DNA of 64,000 bases. Source: Mycolicibacterium aurum. GTDB taxonomy: Bacteria; Actinomycetota; Actinomycetes; Mycobacteriales; Mycobacteriaceae. The first letter of the stretch is position 1. Every line of letters starts with the position of its first letter. This document shows positions 26,915 to 36,782 of this stretch, piece by piece. Below the pieces are notes generated by a model. That model was not told the DNA's origin and did not search any database. It saw nothing but the letters and a program-made list of their open reading frames with translations. Location of the stretch: NCBI GenBank assembly GCA_900078775.1, contig LT549889.1, positions 2,790,001 to 2,854,000 of the forward strand, read 5' to 3'. The translations under genes were made by a program, and so were the position numbers.

Positions 26915-29900
26915 TGGATCACCTCTCGTAGAGCGTCCTGCCACAGCGCCTGCAGCGCGGCGACGTCCTCGGCGGACAGAATGTCGGGCAGGGTGCGCCA
27001 CTGGGTGCCCAGCACCGGCGCGCCGTCCTTGTCGACCATCGCCACGTTGAGCGTGATCTCGTGGCGCACCGCGGCATTGGGTTCCGGGGTGCGCGACACC
27101 TGGGCCAGCAGATCCCGGTCCAGGGGCAGCGCCGCGCTGACCGGCTGATGCAGCCGGCCCAGATAGTTCAGCAGGATCTGCGGTTCCCGGTGCGCGGCGA
27201 GGCGCTGCCCGGTGTCCGGGCGCAGGTACCGCAGCAACGCGTAATCGATGCCGTCGCCGGGCAGATCGGCCAGTTCAGCGGCCACCCCGCGCAGGTCGTC
27301 GGCGTGCAGCCGGACCGGGTAGATGGCGCTGAGCAGCCCGACGGTGTCCCCGGTGTCGATCTGGCCGGCGCCGGCGGACTGCGCGACCACCGCGTCGGCG
27401 CGGCCGTAGGTCTCCAGCGCCAGAAGTGTTGCGGGGGTTTCCTGCCCGCGACGGCGACGCCAGGCGGTGATCATCCGGGCGGTGGCCGCGGCCAACACCT
27501 CGGGCACCGGGACTCCGGCGGCCAGCACCTGCGCGGTGACGGCGCGGCCGACGAAGGACATCGACACCTCCACGTCGCCGGCCCGGTCGGTTTCCGGGCG
27601 GACCCGGCGGGTGCCCAGGTCCGGGTCGGCGCCGGCCAGCTGGGCCTCCCAGTATTCGCAGCTCTCCAGCTTCAGTGCCCGCTCGGACAGCAGCCGCGAC
27701 CACCGCCGCAGCGAGGTGTGCTCGCGCACCACGGCCGGTTGTCGACCGGCAGTGACCGCGTGCCAACCGGTCTCGATCTCGCCCAGCACGATCTGCCAGG
27801 ACGCCGGGTCCATGGCCAGCACGTGGGCGGTGATCAGCAGCACCTGCTCGCCACCGTCGTGGCGCAGCCACACCACGTCGAACATGACCCCGCGTTCGGG
27901 GTCGATGCGGCCCACTGCGGCCGCGGTGTGCTCGGCCACCGCGGCGGCCAGATCCCCGGACACCGTCACCTCGCCGAGGATGTCGGCGCGGCGGTGCTCC
28001 ACCAGGGTCATGGTCTCCCGGTCCACCCGGCTGCGCAGCGCCGCGTGGCCGTCGATCACACTGCGCAGCAACGTCTCCAGACGGCCCCGGGTGACGCCGG
28101 CGGGCAGCCGGATCGCCTCGGTCTGGGCCAGCCGGCGCGGGTCCCCGTACGCCAGCAGCCAGTGCCCCGCGGGCAGCAGCGGGATCGGCCCGCCGCCCTC
28201 GTCCTCGACCCGGTCGATCTCGCCGGCCGCGGCTGCTGCGTCCAGGGCGGCGGCGAGTTCGCGGACGCTGGCGCATTCCAGCATCAGCCGGGCCCGCACC
28301 GACACCCCGCGGCGGCGCACCGCCTGCACCACCGACAGCGCCACGATGCTGTCCAGACCGAGGTCGAGGAAGTCGGCGTTGACGTCCACGACCTCGACGT
28401 CCAGGAGATCGCCGAGCACCTCGGCGATCACCACCTCGGTGTCGGTGGCCGGGGCGGCGAACTCGGCGGCCGCCCCGACGCCCCGGTCGGCGTCCAGCGC
28501 GGCCAGCGCCGCGTCGTCGACCTTGCCGTGCGAGGTCAGCGGGATCGCCTCGACATCGATGATGTGGTGCGGGACAAGATATCTGGGCAGCGTGCCGGTC
28601 AGCACGCGGCGCAGCTCGGCGGTGCCGGCATCGGTGACCACGTACGCGGTCAACCGCGGCCCGCTGCGGTGCCGGCGCACCGCCACGTGCGCGTGCCGCA
28701 CGTCGGGGTGCCGGTGCAGCGCGGCGGCCACCTCGGCCGGTTCCACCCGGAACCCGCGGATCTTGACCTGATCGTCGCTGCGCCCGAGGAACTGCAGCGC
28801 CCCGTCACCCAGGCGGCGCACCACATCGCCGGTGCGGTACATCCGCGCCCCCGGGTTCGCGGGATCGGCGATGAACCGGCTGGAGGTCTCACCGGGGCGA
28901 CCCAGGTAGCCGCGGGTCAGCTGCCCACCGGTCAGGTAGAGCTCCCCGGCCACCCCGGCCGGCAGCGGCCGCAGCCAGCCGTCGAGCACATGCGCGGTCA
29001 TCGACCCGGTCGGCACCCCGATGCAGGGTTGGTCGTTCTCGGCGATCGCGGCGACCACGGCCTCGACGGTGGTTTCGGTCGGCCCGTAACAGTTGTGGGC
29101 CCGCATGCCGGTGCGCGCGCATTCTGCGCGGATGCCCTGCCAGGCCGCGGTGTCGATGTTCTCCCCGCCCAGGGCCAGCACCGCCAGCGGCACCCTGGAC
29201 AGCAGCCCGGCGGCGCGCAGTTGGGTGAACATCGACGGGGTGGTGTCGATCATGTCCACCCCGACCCGGCCGATGGTGGCCACCAGCGCCTCGGCGTCGC
29301 GCTGCACGTCGTCGCCGATGATGTGCAGCCGGTGCCCGCCGAGCAGCGCCACCAGGGGTTGCCAGGCCGCGTCGAAGGTGAACGACCAGGCGTGCGCGAT
29401 GCGCAGCGGGCGGTGCAGCCGGGCCTCGGCCGGATCGAGCACCTTGTGCACGTGGTCGCGGCCGTAGGTCAGCACCGCGGCGTGGGTTCCGATGACGCCC
29501 TTGGGTTTTCCGGTCGTGCCGGAGGTGAAGATGATGTAGGCGCCCTGGCCGGGGCGGACCCGGTCGGGGGTGTGGTCCGCCGCAGGTTCGGCGGCGACCT
29601 GCGCCAGCAGCGCGTCGTCGACGGTCAGCTCCGCGCCGGTCTGGGCGAGGATCTCGCGGATCCGTTCGGCGGGCATGCCCGGGTCCAGCGGCACGATCAG
29701 CCCGCCGGCCTTCAGCACGGCCAGCATCGCGACCACGTAGTCGGGGCCGCGGTGCAACAGGATCGGCACCGGGGTCTCCCCGCGCACTCCCCTGCGCTGC
29801 AGCCCCGCGGCCAGTCTGTCGGCGGCGGCGTCCAGGTCGCGGTAGCTCAGTTCGCCGGCACCGAAACCGCCACGGTCCCCGAAACTCGACGGGGTGCCCG

Positions 29901-31335
29901 GGTCCCAGCTCAGTGCGATCCGCTCGGGGTGGTCGGCGGCGACCGCGGCGACGGCGGTGTGGAAGCCGCCCTCGACGGTGGCGGGGTCGATCTGGCTGGT
30001 GGTGAGCTCACCGTCGAGGGTGACCGCAACCTCGCGGATGGGACGACCCCAGTTCGCGAGTAGGCGTTGCACGACGGTCAGGACCCGCCGGCCGAGCGTC
30101 TCCGCGTCCAGCAGACCCAGTGCCCCATCCAGGGTTTCGACCAGCACGGTCAGCCGCCCGTCGGTCGGGTGCGCGGCGATGGTGACCGGGAAATGCGACA
30201 GGCTCTCCAGCGCGGCGGGCCGGATCACCGCCGAGCCCAGGTCGAATTCGCCGTTGCCGACCAGTCCGCCGGGCGGGAAGTTCTCGTACACCAGCAGGGT
30301 GTCGTACAGGTCGCCGATGCCGCCGCAGGCCCGCAGTTCGGTGTGGCTGAGGTAGCCGTGGTCGCGCAGATCGGCCGCTTCCCGTTGCAGCGCCAGGCAC
30401 AGCTGCCCGACCCGCGCGCCCGGGTCCAGCCGGATGCGCAGCGGGACGGTGTTGATGAACAGCCCGACCATGGACTCCACCCCGGACAGTTCGTCGGGCC
30501 GGCCGGACACGGTCACCCCGAACACCACATCGGAGCGGTCGGTGAAGGCGGACAGTATTGTCGCCCAGGCCATCTGGAACAGGGTGCTGACGGTGACCCC
30601 GCGGCTGCGGGCGGCGTCGAGCAGCTCGGCGGTGGCCTGCTCGTCCAGCTCGCTCTCGGTGCGCCGCGGCAGCCCGGGGGCGGCTTCCCCGCCCAGCGCC
30701 GGGGCCAGCATGGTCGGGCCGTCCAGCCCGGCGAGATGGGTGCGCCAGCGCTGCCTGCTGACCTCCGGGTCGCGCCCGGCCAACCAGCCGATGTAGTCGC
30801 GGTACGGGCGCGGCGGCGCCGGCAGCGCGGTCGGGTCACCGCCGGCCCGGTACAGGCCGATCAGTTCACTGACGAACACCGGCAGCGACCAGCCGTCGAT
30901 GACGATGTGGTGGGCGACCACCACCAGCCGCCATCTCCGCTGCGGCATCTGCACCAGCAGGAACCGGATGGCCGGGCCCTCGGCCAGGTCGAACGGCCGG
31001 CTGCGGGCCTGTGCCTCCAGCGCGGCGGCCTGCTCCGGGTCGGCTTCGACGTGTTCCCACGGCAGGTCGAACTCGGCCGGGACGATGGCGACCGGGCGGT
31101 TGAGGTTGCCCTGGAAGAAGCTGACCCGCACGTTCGGATGGCGTTCCAGCATCGCCTGCGCGCAGGAGCGCAGCAGCCCGGCGTCCAGGTCGCCGTCCAC
31201 ATCGGCGGCCATCGCGATGAAGTACGGGTCGGCACCCGCCTCGCTGTCGGTCAGACCGGCCAGCGAGTACAGCCCCTGTTGCAGCGGGCTGAGTGCCATC
31301 ACGTCGAGGATGGCCTTGGCGGCGGGCTGGCTCAC
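26911..31335 (-). CDS. mbtF: mycobactin NRPS MbtF (C-A-PCP-E-like)
   Basis: A 1474-residue nonribosomal peptide synthetase that adds the second (cyclised) lysine-derived unit. The condensation domain covers about 10-440, with HHIVIDG (His142-His143). The adenylation domain covers about 470-900, with IIFTSGTTGKPKGV, NCYGPTETTVEA, YRTGD and IRGFRVEP. The carrier site is LGLDSIV, Ser996. The C-terminal domain (about 1050-1470) resembles epimerisation domains (GDTVGLLSAIYPV, GIDYALLRYL, LLNYLGR), but its core reads AHVLAMDP instead of HHxxxDG. It may serve release and caprolactam formation instead of epimerisation. Coupled to mbtE (4-bp overlap) and mbtG. Confidence 0.95.
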   Translation of the reverse strand: MSQPAAKAILDVMALSPLQQGLYSLAGLTDSEAGADPYFIAMAADVDGDLDAGLLRSCAQAMLERHPNVRVSFFQGNLNRPVAIVPAEFDLPWEHVEADPEQAAALEAQARSRPFDLAEGPAIRFLLVQMPQRRWRLVVVAHHIVIDGWSLPVFVSELIGLYRAGGDPTALPAPPRPYRDYIGWLAGRDPEVSRQRWRTHLAGLDGPTMLAPALGGEAAPGLPRRTESELDEQATAELLDAARSRGVTVSTLFQMAWATILSAFTDRSDVVFGVTVSGRPDELSGVESMVGLFINTVPLRIRLDPGARVGQLCLALQREAADLRDHGYLSHTELRACGGIGDLYDTLLVYENFPPGGLVGNGEFDLGSAVIRPAALESLSHFPVTIAAHPTDGRLTVLVETLDGALGLLDAETLGRRVLTVVQRLLANWGRPIREVAVTLDGELTTSQIDPATVEGGFHTAVAAVAADHPERIALSWDPGTPSSFGDRGGFGAGELSYRDLDAAADRLAAGLQRRGVRGETPVPILLHRGPDYVVAMLAVLKAGGLIVPLDPGMPAERIREILAQTGAELTVDDALLAQVAAEPAADHTPDRVRPGQGAYIIFTSGTTGKPKGVIGTHAAVLTYGRDHVHKVLDPAEARLHRPLRIAHAWSFTFDAAWQPLVALLGGHRLHIIGDDVQRDAEALVATIGRVGVDMIDTTPSMFTQLRAAGLLSRVPLAVLALGGENIDTAAWQGIRAECARTGMRAHNCYGPTETTVEAVVAAIAENDQPCIGVPTGSMTAHVLDGWLRPLPAGVAGELYLTGGQLTRGYLGRPGETSSRFIADPANPGARMYRTGDVVRRLGDGALQFLGRSDDQVKIRGFRVEPAEVAAALHRHPDVRHAHVAVRRHRSGPRLTAYVVTDAGTAELRRVLTGTLPRYLVPHHIIDVEAIPLTSHGKVDDAALAALDADRGVGAAAEFAAPATDTEVVIAEVLGDLLDVEVVDVNADFLDLGLDSIVALSVVQAVRRRGVSVRARLMLECASVRELAAALDAAAAAGEIDRVEDEGGGPIPLLPAGHWLLAYGDPRRLAQTEAIRLPAGVTRGRLETLLRSVIDGHAALRSRVDRETMTLVEHRRADILGEVTVSGDLAAAVAEHTAAAVGRIDPERGVMFDVVWLRHDGGEQVLLITAHVLAMDPASWQIVLGEIETGWHAVTAGRQPAVVREHTSLRRWSRLLSERALKLESCEYWEAQLAGADPDLGTRRVRPETDRAGDVEVSMSFVGRAVTAQVLAAGVPVPEVLAAATARMITAWRRRRGQETPATLLALETYGRADAVVAQSAGAGQIDTGDTVGLLSAIYPVRLHADDLRGVAAELADLPGDGIDYALLRYLRPDTGQRLAAHREPQILLNYLGRLHQPVSAALPLDRDLLAQVSRTPEPNAAVRHEITLNVAMVDKDGAPVLGTQWRTLPDILSAEDVAALQALWQDALREVIQ

Positions 31336-34300
31336 GGGTTACCGCTGCCCCATCCGGCGGTCAGCGCGGCCAGTTCGTCGGGAGACAGACCGGAGGCGGC
31401 CATCGGCTCGTGCCGGGTGTCGGCGTCGTCGGACCGACCGGTCTGGGCCGCACCGGCTTTGGCGTCCAGTGCCGCCCCGAGTTCGGCGAGTTCGGGGTGC
31501 TCGAAGACCATCCGCGCGGTCAGCGGCAGCCCGGCGTCGCGGGCCCGAGCGGCGAGCTGGACGGCCAGGATGCTGTCCCCACCGAGGGTGAAGAAGTCGT
31601 CGTAGCGACCGAACTCCGGCACCGACAGCAGGTCGGTGAGCATGTCTGCCAGCGCGCGTTCGGTGTCGGTGCCGGCCGGTTCGCTCGGCCCGCCTGCCAC
31701 GATCACCGGCCGCGGCAGCACCGCGCCGTCCAGCCTGGCCAGCATCGAGATCGGCAGCTTCGCATGGGCTTCGGGCAGCACAGCCCGTACCGCTTCGACG
31801 AAGGCCTGCTCGTCGGCGACCGGCTCGGCCGGGACGAGATAGCCGCCGAGCACCGCACCGTTGCGGGTCTGCCAGTAGCGGGTGGCGGCCGCGACGACGC
31901 CGGGTACCGCCTCCAGCGCGGCCTGCACCTCGGGCTCGCCGCGTTCGGTGTAGTCCAGGGTGCCGTCCGGGTTCCACCGGGCGCGGTCGCCGGTCCGGTA
32001 CAGCCGCGCGGTCCGGCCGAACGGGTTCTCCGGGTACCGGTATGTGTCCGCCGCAGAGCCGGTTTCGAATGACTCGTCGATCGCGCCGCCGGCGTAGTAC
32101 ACCTCGCCGGTGACCCCGACCGGCACCGGTGCCAGCCATTCGTCGAGCAGGTAGACCTGATCGGCGCCGGCGGTCTGCGGCAGACCGGGCAACGGCGCCG
32201 CCGCCCTGCTCCACTGCTCGGCGATGCGGGCGGCCTCGTCACCGTCGGCGATGGTGATATCTCGCAGAGTGACGTCGGGGTCGCCGGCGAAGGCCTGCAC
32301 CACCCGGTCCAGCCAGGCGATCAGCCGCCGCGCCGTCTCCGGCCGGTACAGCTCGGTGCGGTAGATGACCGCGCCCTGGTAGCCGGCCGGGTTGCCGTCG
32401 GGGGCGGTCTCGGCGAAGAAGTTCAGCGACAGGTCGGCGTGCGCCACGTCGAAGGTGGGTTCCAGTGCGGTGAAACGGGTCTGGCCCTCGGCCGATTCAC
32501 CGATGACCTGGTCGGCGGGCAGTTCCTCACGCACGTGCACGACCACCCCGAACAGCGGGTTGCGCGACAGCGAGCGCACCGGGCTGACCGCCTCGACCAC
32601 CCGGTCGAAGGGCAGATCCTGGTGGGCGTAGGCGCCCAGCGCCGTCTCCCGGGCCCGGCGCAGCACCTCGCGCACGGTCGGGTTGCCGTCCAACCTGTTG
32701 CGCAACACCACGATGTTGATGAAGAAGCCGATCAGGTGATCGAGTTCAGGCTCGGTGCGTCCGGCGACCGGGGTGCCCAGCGGGATGTCGGTGCCCTCAC
32801 CGGCCTTGTGCAGGGCGACGGCGACGGCGGCCTGCAGCAGCATGAATTCGGTGATGCCGAGTTCACGGGTCAGGGCGGCCAGCCTGGCCCGGGTGTCGGC
32901 GTCGATGCGGAATGTCAGTGCATCGCCCTCACCGTCGGGCACCGGCGGGCGCGGGAAGTCCGGGCGCAGCCCGTTCTCCTCCGGTAGCCCGGACAGCTGC
33001 TCCACCCAGTAATCACGCTGGGCGGCAATGCTTTCGGTCTGCCCACCGAGCAGTTCGGCCTGCCAGGCGGCGTAGTCGGCGTACTGCACGGGCAGCGGTT
33101 CGAACTCCGGGGACTGTCCGGCGCAGCGGGCCCGGTAGGCGGTCAGGATGTCGGTGAACAGCACCCCGGCCGACCAGTGGTCGGCGGCGATGTGGTGCAC
33201 CACCAGCGACAGCACATGGGTGTCCCCGCTGCTGAGCACCGCGGCCCGGATCGGGCGGTCCTGTTCCAGGTCGAAGCAGTACCGGCGTTCGGCGGTGAGC
33301 TCGGCCTGCAACCAGTCCTCGCCGGTGCCGCGGGCGCGGCGCACCGGGACCGGGCCGGCCGGGTGCACGATCTGGTAGGGCGCCCCGTCGATCTCCCGGT
33401 AGGTGGTGCGCAGGATCTCGTGCCGGGCCACCACATCGGAGATGGCCGCGACGAACGCCTCCGGGTTGTTCGGGCCGCTCAGCCGGGCCGCGAACGGGAT
33501 GTTGTTCACCGGGTTCGGCCCGTCGATGCGGAACTGGAACCACTGCCGCAGCTGGGCGGCCGACATCTGCAGCGGCCCGTCACGGTCCACCGGCACCATG
33601 GCCGGGCGGTCCGAACGCCCACCCGCGGCGGTGATCTCGTCGATGTGCGCGGCGATCCCGCTGACCGTGCCCAGCTCGAAGATCTCCTGCACACCGATGT
33701 CGACGCGGCAGGCCGACCGCACCGCGGCGACCAGCTTGGTGGCCAGCAGCGAGTGCCCGCCGAGTTCGAAGAAGGAGTCGTCGGCGCCGACGGTGTCGCG
33801 GCTGAGCAGATCGCCGAACAGTTCCGCGATCACCCGTTCGGTGTCGGTGCCGGGTTCGCGGTATTCGGTGGCGACCACGATCTCGGGCTCGGGCAGGGCC
33901 TTGCGGTCGATCTTGCCGTGCGCGGTGATCGGGATCTCGTCGATCGCCACGTACCCGGCGGGCACCATGTATTCGGGCAGCGCCGCGGCGACCCGGGTCC
34001 GGATCCGGTCGATCTCGACGACGCCGTTCTCGGCGGCCGGGGTGACGTACCCGATCAGGCTCTTGCCGAGGCCGGGCACATCGCCGGCGACCACGACGGC
34101 CTGGCCGACCGAGGGGTCCACCGAGATGGCCGAGGCCACCTCGCCCAGTTCGATGCGGAAGCCACGGATCTTCACCTGCTCGTCGGCGCGGCCGACGAAT
34201 TCGATGTCCCCGTCCGCGTTTCGGCGGGCCAGATCCCCGGAGCGGTACATCCGCTGCCCGGGGTTGAACGGATCGGCGACGAACCGTTCGGCGGTCAGCG

Positions 34301-36782
34301 CCGGGCGGTCGTGGTACCCGTGCGCGACATGTGTTCCGCCGATGTAGATCTCGCCGATCACGCCGACCGGTACCGGCTGCAGGTAGTCGTCGAGCAGGTG
34401 GATGCTGGTGTTGATCTTCGGGGTGCCGATCGGCACGATCCGAGAACCCTGCTTGCCCTCGACCTTGTAGCGGCTGCAGTTGAGCACCGTCTCGGTCGGA
34501 CCGTAGAAGTTGTGCAGCAGCGAGTCGAACATGGCGTGGAACTTGTCGGCGACCTCGCCGGGCAGTGCCTCACCGCCGATCGGGACGCGCTGCAGGGTGC
34601 GCCATTCGTTGACCCCGGGCAGCGACAGGAACAGGCCGAGCAGCGACGGCACGAAGTGCATCGAGGTGACGCCCTCGTTGCGCAGCAGGTCGGTGAGGTA
34701 GCCGATGTCGGTGAGCCCGTCCGGCTTCGGGATGATCAGCCGGGCCCCGGCGGCCAGCATGCCGAAGATCTCGCCGATCGAGACGTCGAAGCCCTGGGAG
34801 GCCACTTGCAGCAGCCGGTCGGAATCGGAGACCTCGTATTCCGGCCCGAACCAGGCGAAGTACTCGGCGATCGGCCGGTGCGGCACCGGCACACCCTTGG
34901 GCCGCCCGGTGGAGCCGGAGGTGTAGATCAGGTAGGCGGTGTTCCCCGGCAGCAGCGGGCGCAGCCGGTCCGCATCGGTGGGGTCGGCGCTGGAGTGCCC
35001 GTCCAGGTCGGCGGGCAGCGCGCGCAGCACCACCTTGGGGTCCGAGTCGGCCAGGATGTAGGACAGCCGGTCCTGCGGATAGGTCGGGTCGACCGGCAGG
35101 TACACCGCGCCGGCCTTGACGATGCCCAGCGCGGTGATGACCAGTTCCGGGGATTTCTCCATCAGCACCGCCACCCGGTCCTCGGTGCCGATGCCCTGGG
35201 CGATCAGCTTGTGCGCCAACCGGTTCGCGGTCTCGTTGATCTCGCGGTAGCTGTAGTGCCGGCCCTCGTACACCACGGCGGTGGCGTCGGGGGTCTGGGC
35301 GGCCTGCGCCTCGACCAGCGCGGTCAGCGTGGTGGCCGGGGTCTCGAACCGCTCACCGTGCGAGACCGCGCGCAGCCATTCGGCGTCCTCGGCGGACAGG
35401 ATGTCCAGCCGCGCCAGCGCGCGCTCGGGTTCGGCCAGCGCGTGATCCAGTAGCACCGCAAAGGATTTCAGCATGCGGGCGGCCAGGTCGGCGTCGATGA
35501 TCTCGGTGAGGTGCTCGACCTCGACCACCGCGCCGGTGCCGTCCCATTCGACCATGAATCCCAGCGGCAGCTGGGTGACGTGGCCGCGCAACTCGCCGCG
35601 GGCACAGCTCACGCCCTCGGGCGCGAAGCCGCCGCCGTCGGGTTCGCGGAAGCCGAAGCTCACCCGGGTCATCCGTTCGGCGCCGTGGCGGCGGTCCGGG
35701 TTCAGTTCGCGCACCACCCGATCCAGGTTGATGCGCTGGTGGGCGAAGGCGCCCACCGCGGTGTCGCGGGTGGCCAGCACGGTGTCGCGGAAGCCGGCCG
35801 AGGCCTGCGGGCGCAGCCGCATGGCCACGGTGTTGCCGTAGTACCCGAGGGCCTCGTCGGATCCGCGGTTGAGCACCGGGCTGGCGACCAGGAAGTCGTC
35901 GGTGTGGGTGTAGCGGTTGATCAGCACGCCGAAGGCGGCCAGCAGCACCATGTACGGGGTGGCGCCGGTCTCCTGCGCCAGGGCGGACACCTTGGCGACG
36001 GTCTCCGGTGACAGCGCCAGTGCGGTGCGCTGGGATTTGAAGGCGGTCGGGATGGCGGATCCGGTCGGGCCCGGGAGTTCCAGCGGCTCGGGCGGATCGG
36101 TCATCACCGCGCGCCAGTGCGCCAGGTCCTCGCCGGTGGTGTCGGCGGGCAACGCGGGAGGCCGCGGGGTGGGGCCGAGGTCGGCGCCGCCGTAGGCCCG
36201 GGTGAGGTCGTCGAAGAAGATCCGCCAGCAGCCGTCGTCCCAGGCGATGTGGTGCGCGACGAGCAGCATCATGTGCTCGTCGGCGGCCAGCCGGACCAGG
36301 GTGATGCGCAGCGGCGAGTCGGCGCTCAGGTCGAAGCTGCGGCCGAACTCGCGCTGCGCCAACACCTCCAGGCGCAGTCCGCGGGCCCGCTCGGACATCT
36401 CCGACAGGTCGTGGAAGGCCCAGGAGGGGCGCAGGTCGTCGTGCACGACGGCCTGCGGCTCACCGTTCTCGTCGGCGGTGTAGGTGGTGCGCAGCAGCGG
36501 ATGCCGCCGGCCGACCGCGTCCAGCGCCGCCTGTAGCCGGTCGGCGTCCAGGGCGCCGGTGAGCCGGTAGGACAGGCTGATGTTGAGCAGCACCCCGGTC
36601 GGGTCGAAGGCCTGCACGAACCACATCCGGCGCTGCCCGTCGGACAACGCGTTCCCGTCGACCTGCTCGGCGGCCGCGGCGGCCAGCCCGCGTTCGGCGA
36701 GCTTGCGCCGCATCAGTTCCAGGCGCGCATCGGCCGCCGACCTGGGGCCGGCGGTCGGCGATGCGTTCACGGTGTCAGTCAC
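31332..36782 (-). CDS. mbtE: mycobactin NRPS MbtE (C-A-PCP-C-pseudoA-PCP)
   Basis: A 1816-residue NRPS that incorporates the first lysine-derived residue. The GTG at 36782 overlaps the mbtD stop (GTGA). Domains: condensation about 45-470 (HHIAWDDG), adenylation about 500-920 (LIYTSGSTGRPKGV, NFYGPTETV, YRSGDLARR, IRGFRIELGEV), carrier GGHSLLA with Ser1011, second condensation about 1055-1490 (HHIAADH), then a remnant adenylation C-part (about 1535-1690) and a second carrier LGGDSIL with Ser1737. The remnant keeps GEVYYAGG and YRTGDRARW but lacks the whole ATP-binding subdomain and the A8/A10 motifs. The protein is longer than I recall for M. tuberculosis MbtE (about 1680). Confidence 0.95.
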   Translation of the reverse strand: MTDTVNASPTAGPRSAADARLELMRRKLAERGLAAAAAEQVDGNALSDGQRRMWFVQAFDPTGVLLNISLSYRLTGALDADRLQAALDAVGRRHPLLRTTYTADENGEPQAVVHDDLRPSWAFHDLSEMSERARGLRLEVLAQREFGRSFDLSADSPLRITLVRLAADEHMMLLVAHHIAWDDGCWRIFFDDLTRAYGGADLGPTPRPPALPADTTGEDLAHWRAVMTDPPEPLELPGPTGSAIPTAFKSQRTALALSPETVAKVSALAQETGATPYMVLLAAFGVLINRYTHTDDFLVASPVLNRGSDEALGYYGNTVAMRLRPQASAGFRDTVLATRDTAVGAFAHQRINLDRVVRELNPDRRHGAERMTRVSFGFREPDGGGFAPEGVSCARGELRGHVTQLPLGFMVEWDGTGAVVEVEHLTEIIDADLAARMLKSFAVLLDHALAEPERALARLDILSAEDAEWLRAVSHGERFETPATTLTALVEAQAAQTPDATAVVYEGRHYSYREINETANRLAHKLIAQGIGTEDRVAVLMEKSPELVITALGIVKAGAVYLPVDPTYPQDRLSYILADSDPKVVLRALPADLDGHSSADPTDADRLRPLLPGNTAYLIYTSGSTGRPKGVPVPHRPIAEYFAWFGPEYEVSDSDRLLQVASQGFDVSIGEIFGMLAAGARLIIPKPDGLTDIGYLTDLLRNEGVTSMHFVPSLLGLFLSLPGVNEWRTLQRVPIGGEALPGEVADKFHAMFDSLLHNFYGPTETVLNCSRYKVEGKQGSRIVPIGTPKINTSIHLLDDYLQPVPVGVIGEIYIGGTHVAHGYHDRPALTAERFVADPFNPGQRMYRSGDLARRNADGDIEFVGRADEQVKIRGFRIELGEVASAISVDPSVGQAVVVAGDVPGLGKSLIGYVTPAAENGVVEIDRIRTRVAAALPEYMVPAGYVAIDEIPITAHGKIDRKALPEPEIVVATEYREPGTDTERVIAELFGDLLSRDTVGADDSFFELGGHSLLATKLVAAVRSACRVDIGVQEIFELGTVSGIAAHIDEITAAGGRSDRPAMVPVDRDGPLQMSAAQLRQWFQFRIDGPNPVNNIPFAARLSGPNNPEAFVAAISDVVARHEILRTTYREIDGAPYQIVHPAGPVPVRRARGTGEDWLQAELTAERRYCFDLEQDRPIRAAVLSSGDTHVLSLVVHHIAADHWSAGVLFTDILTAYRARCAGQSPEFEPLPVQYADYAAWQAELLGGQTESIAAQRDYWVEQLSGLPEENGLRPDFPRPPVPDGEGDALTFRIDADTRARLAALTRELGITEFMLLQAAVAVALHKAGEGTDIPLGTPVAGRTEPELDHLIGFFINIVVLRNRLDGNPTVREVLRRARETALGAYAHQDLPFDRVVEAVSPVRSLSRNPLFGVVVHVREELPADQVIGESAEGQTRFTALEPTFDVAHADLSLNFFAETAPDGNPAGYQGAVIYRTELYRPETARRLIAWLDRVVQAFAGDPDVTLRDITIADGDEAARIAEQWSRAAAPLPGLPQTAGADQVYLLDEWLAPVPVGVTGEVYYAGGAIDESFETGSAADTYRYPENPFGRTARLYRTGDRARWNPDGTLDYTERGEPEVQAALEAVPGVVAAATRYWQTRNGAVLGGYLVPAEPVADEQAFVEAVRAVLPEAHAKLPISMLARLDGAVLPRPVIVAGGPSEPAGTDTERALADMLTDLLSVPEFGRYDDFFTLGGDSILAVQLAARARDAGLPLTARMVFEHPELAELGAALDAKAGAAQTGRSDDADTRHEPMAASGLSPDELAALTAGWGSGNP

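Noticed and set aside
25601..27001. Longer mbtG start at 27001
   Set aside because: The extra 29 residues are Arg/Ala-rich and overlap mbtF deeply; the GTG at 26914 gives the usual GTGA coupling and family length.
33177..35453. 758-residue plus-strand frame across mbtE
   Set aside because: Antisense shadow of NRPS domains; rich in Val/Gly/Asp/His with no recognisable motifs.
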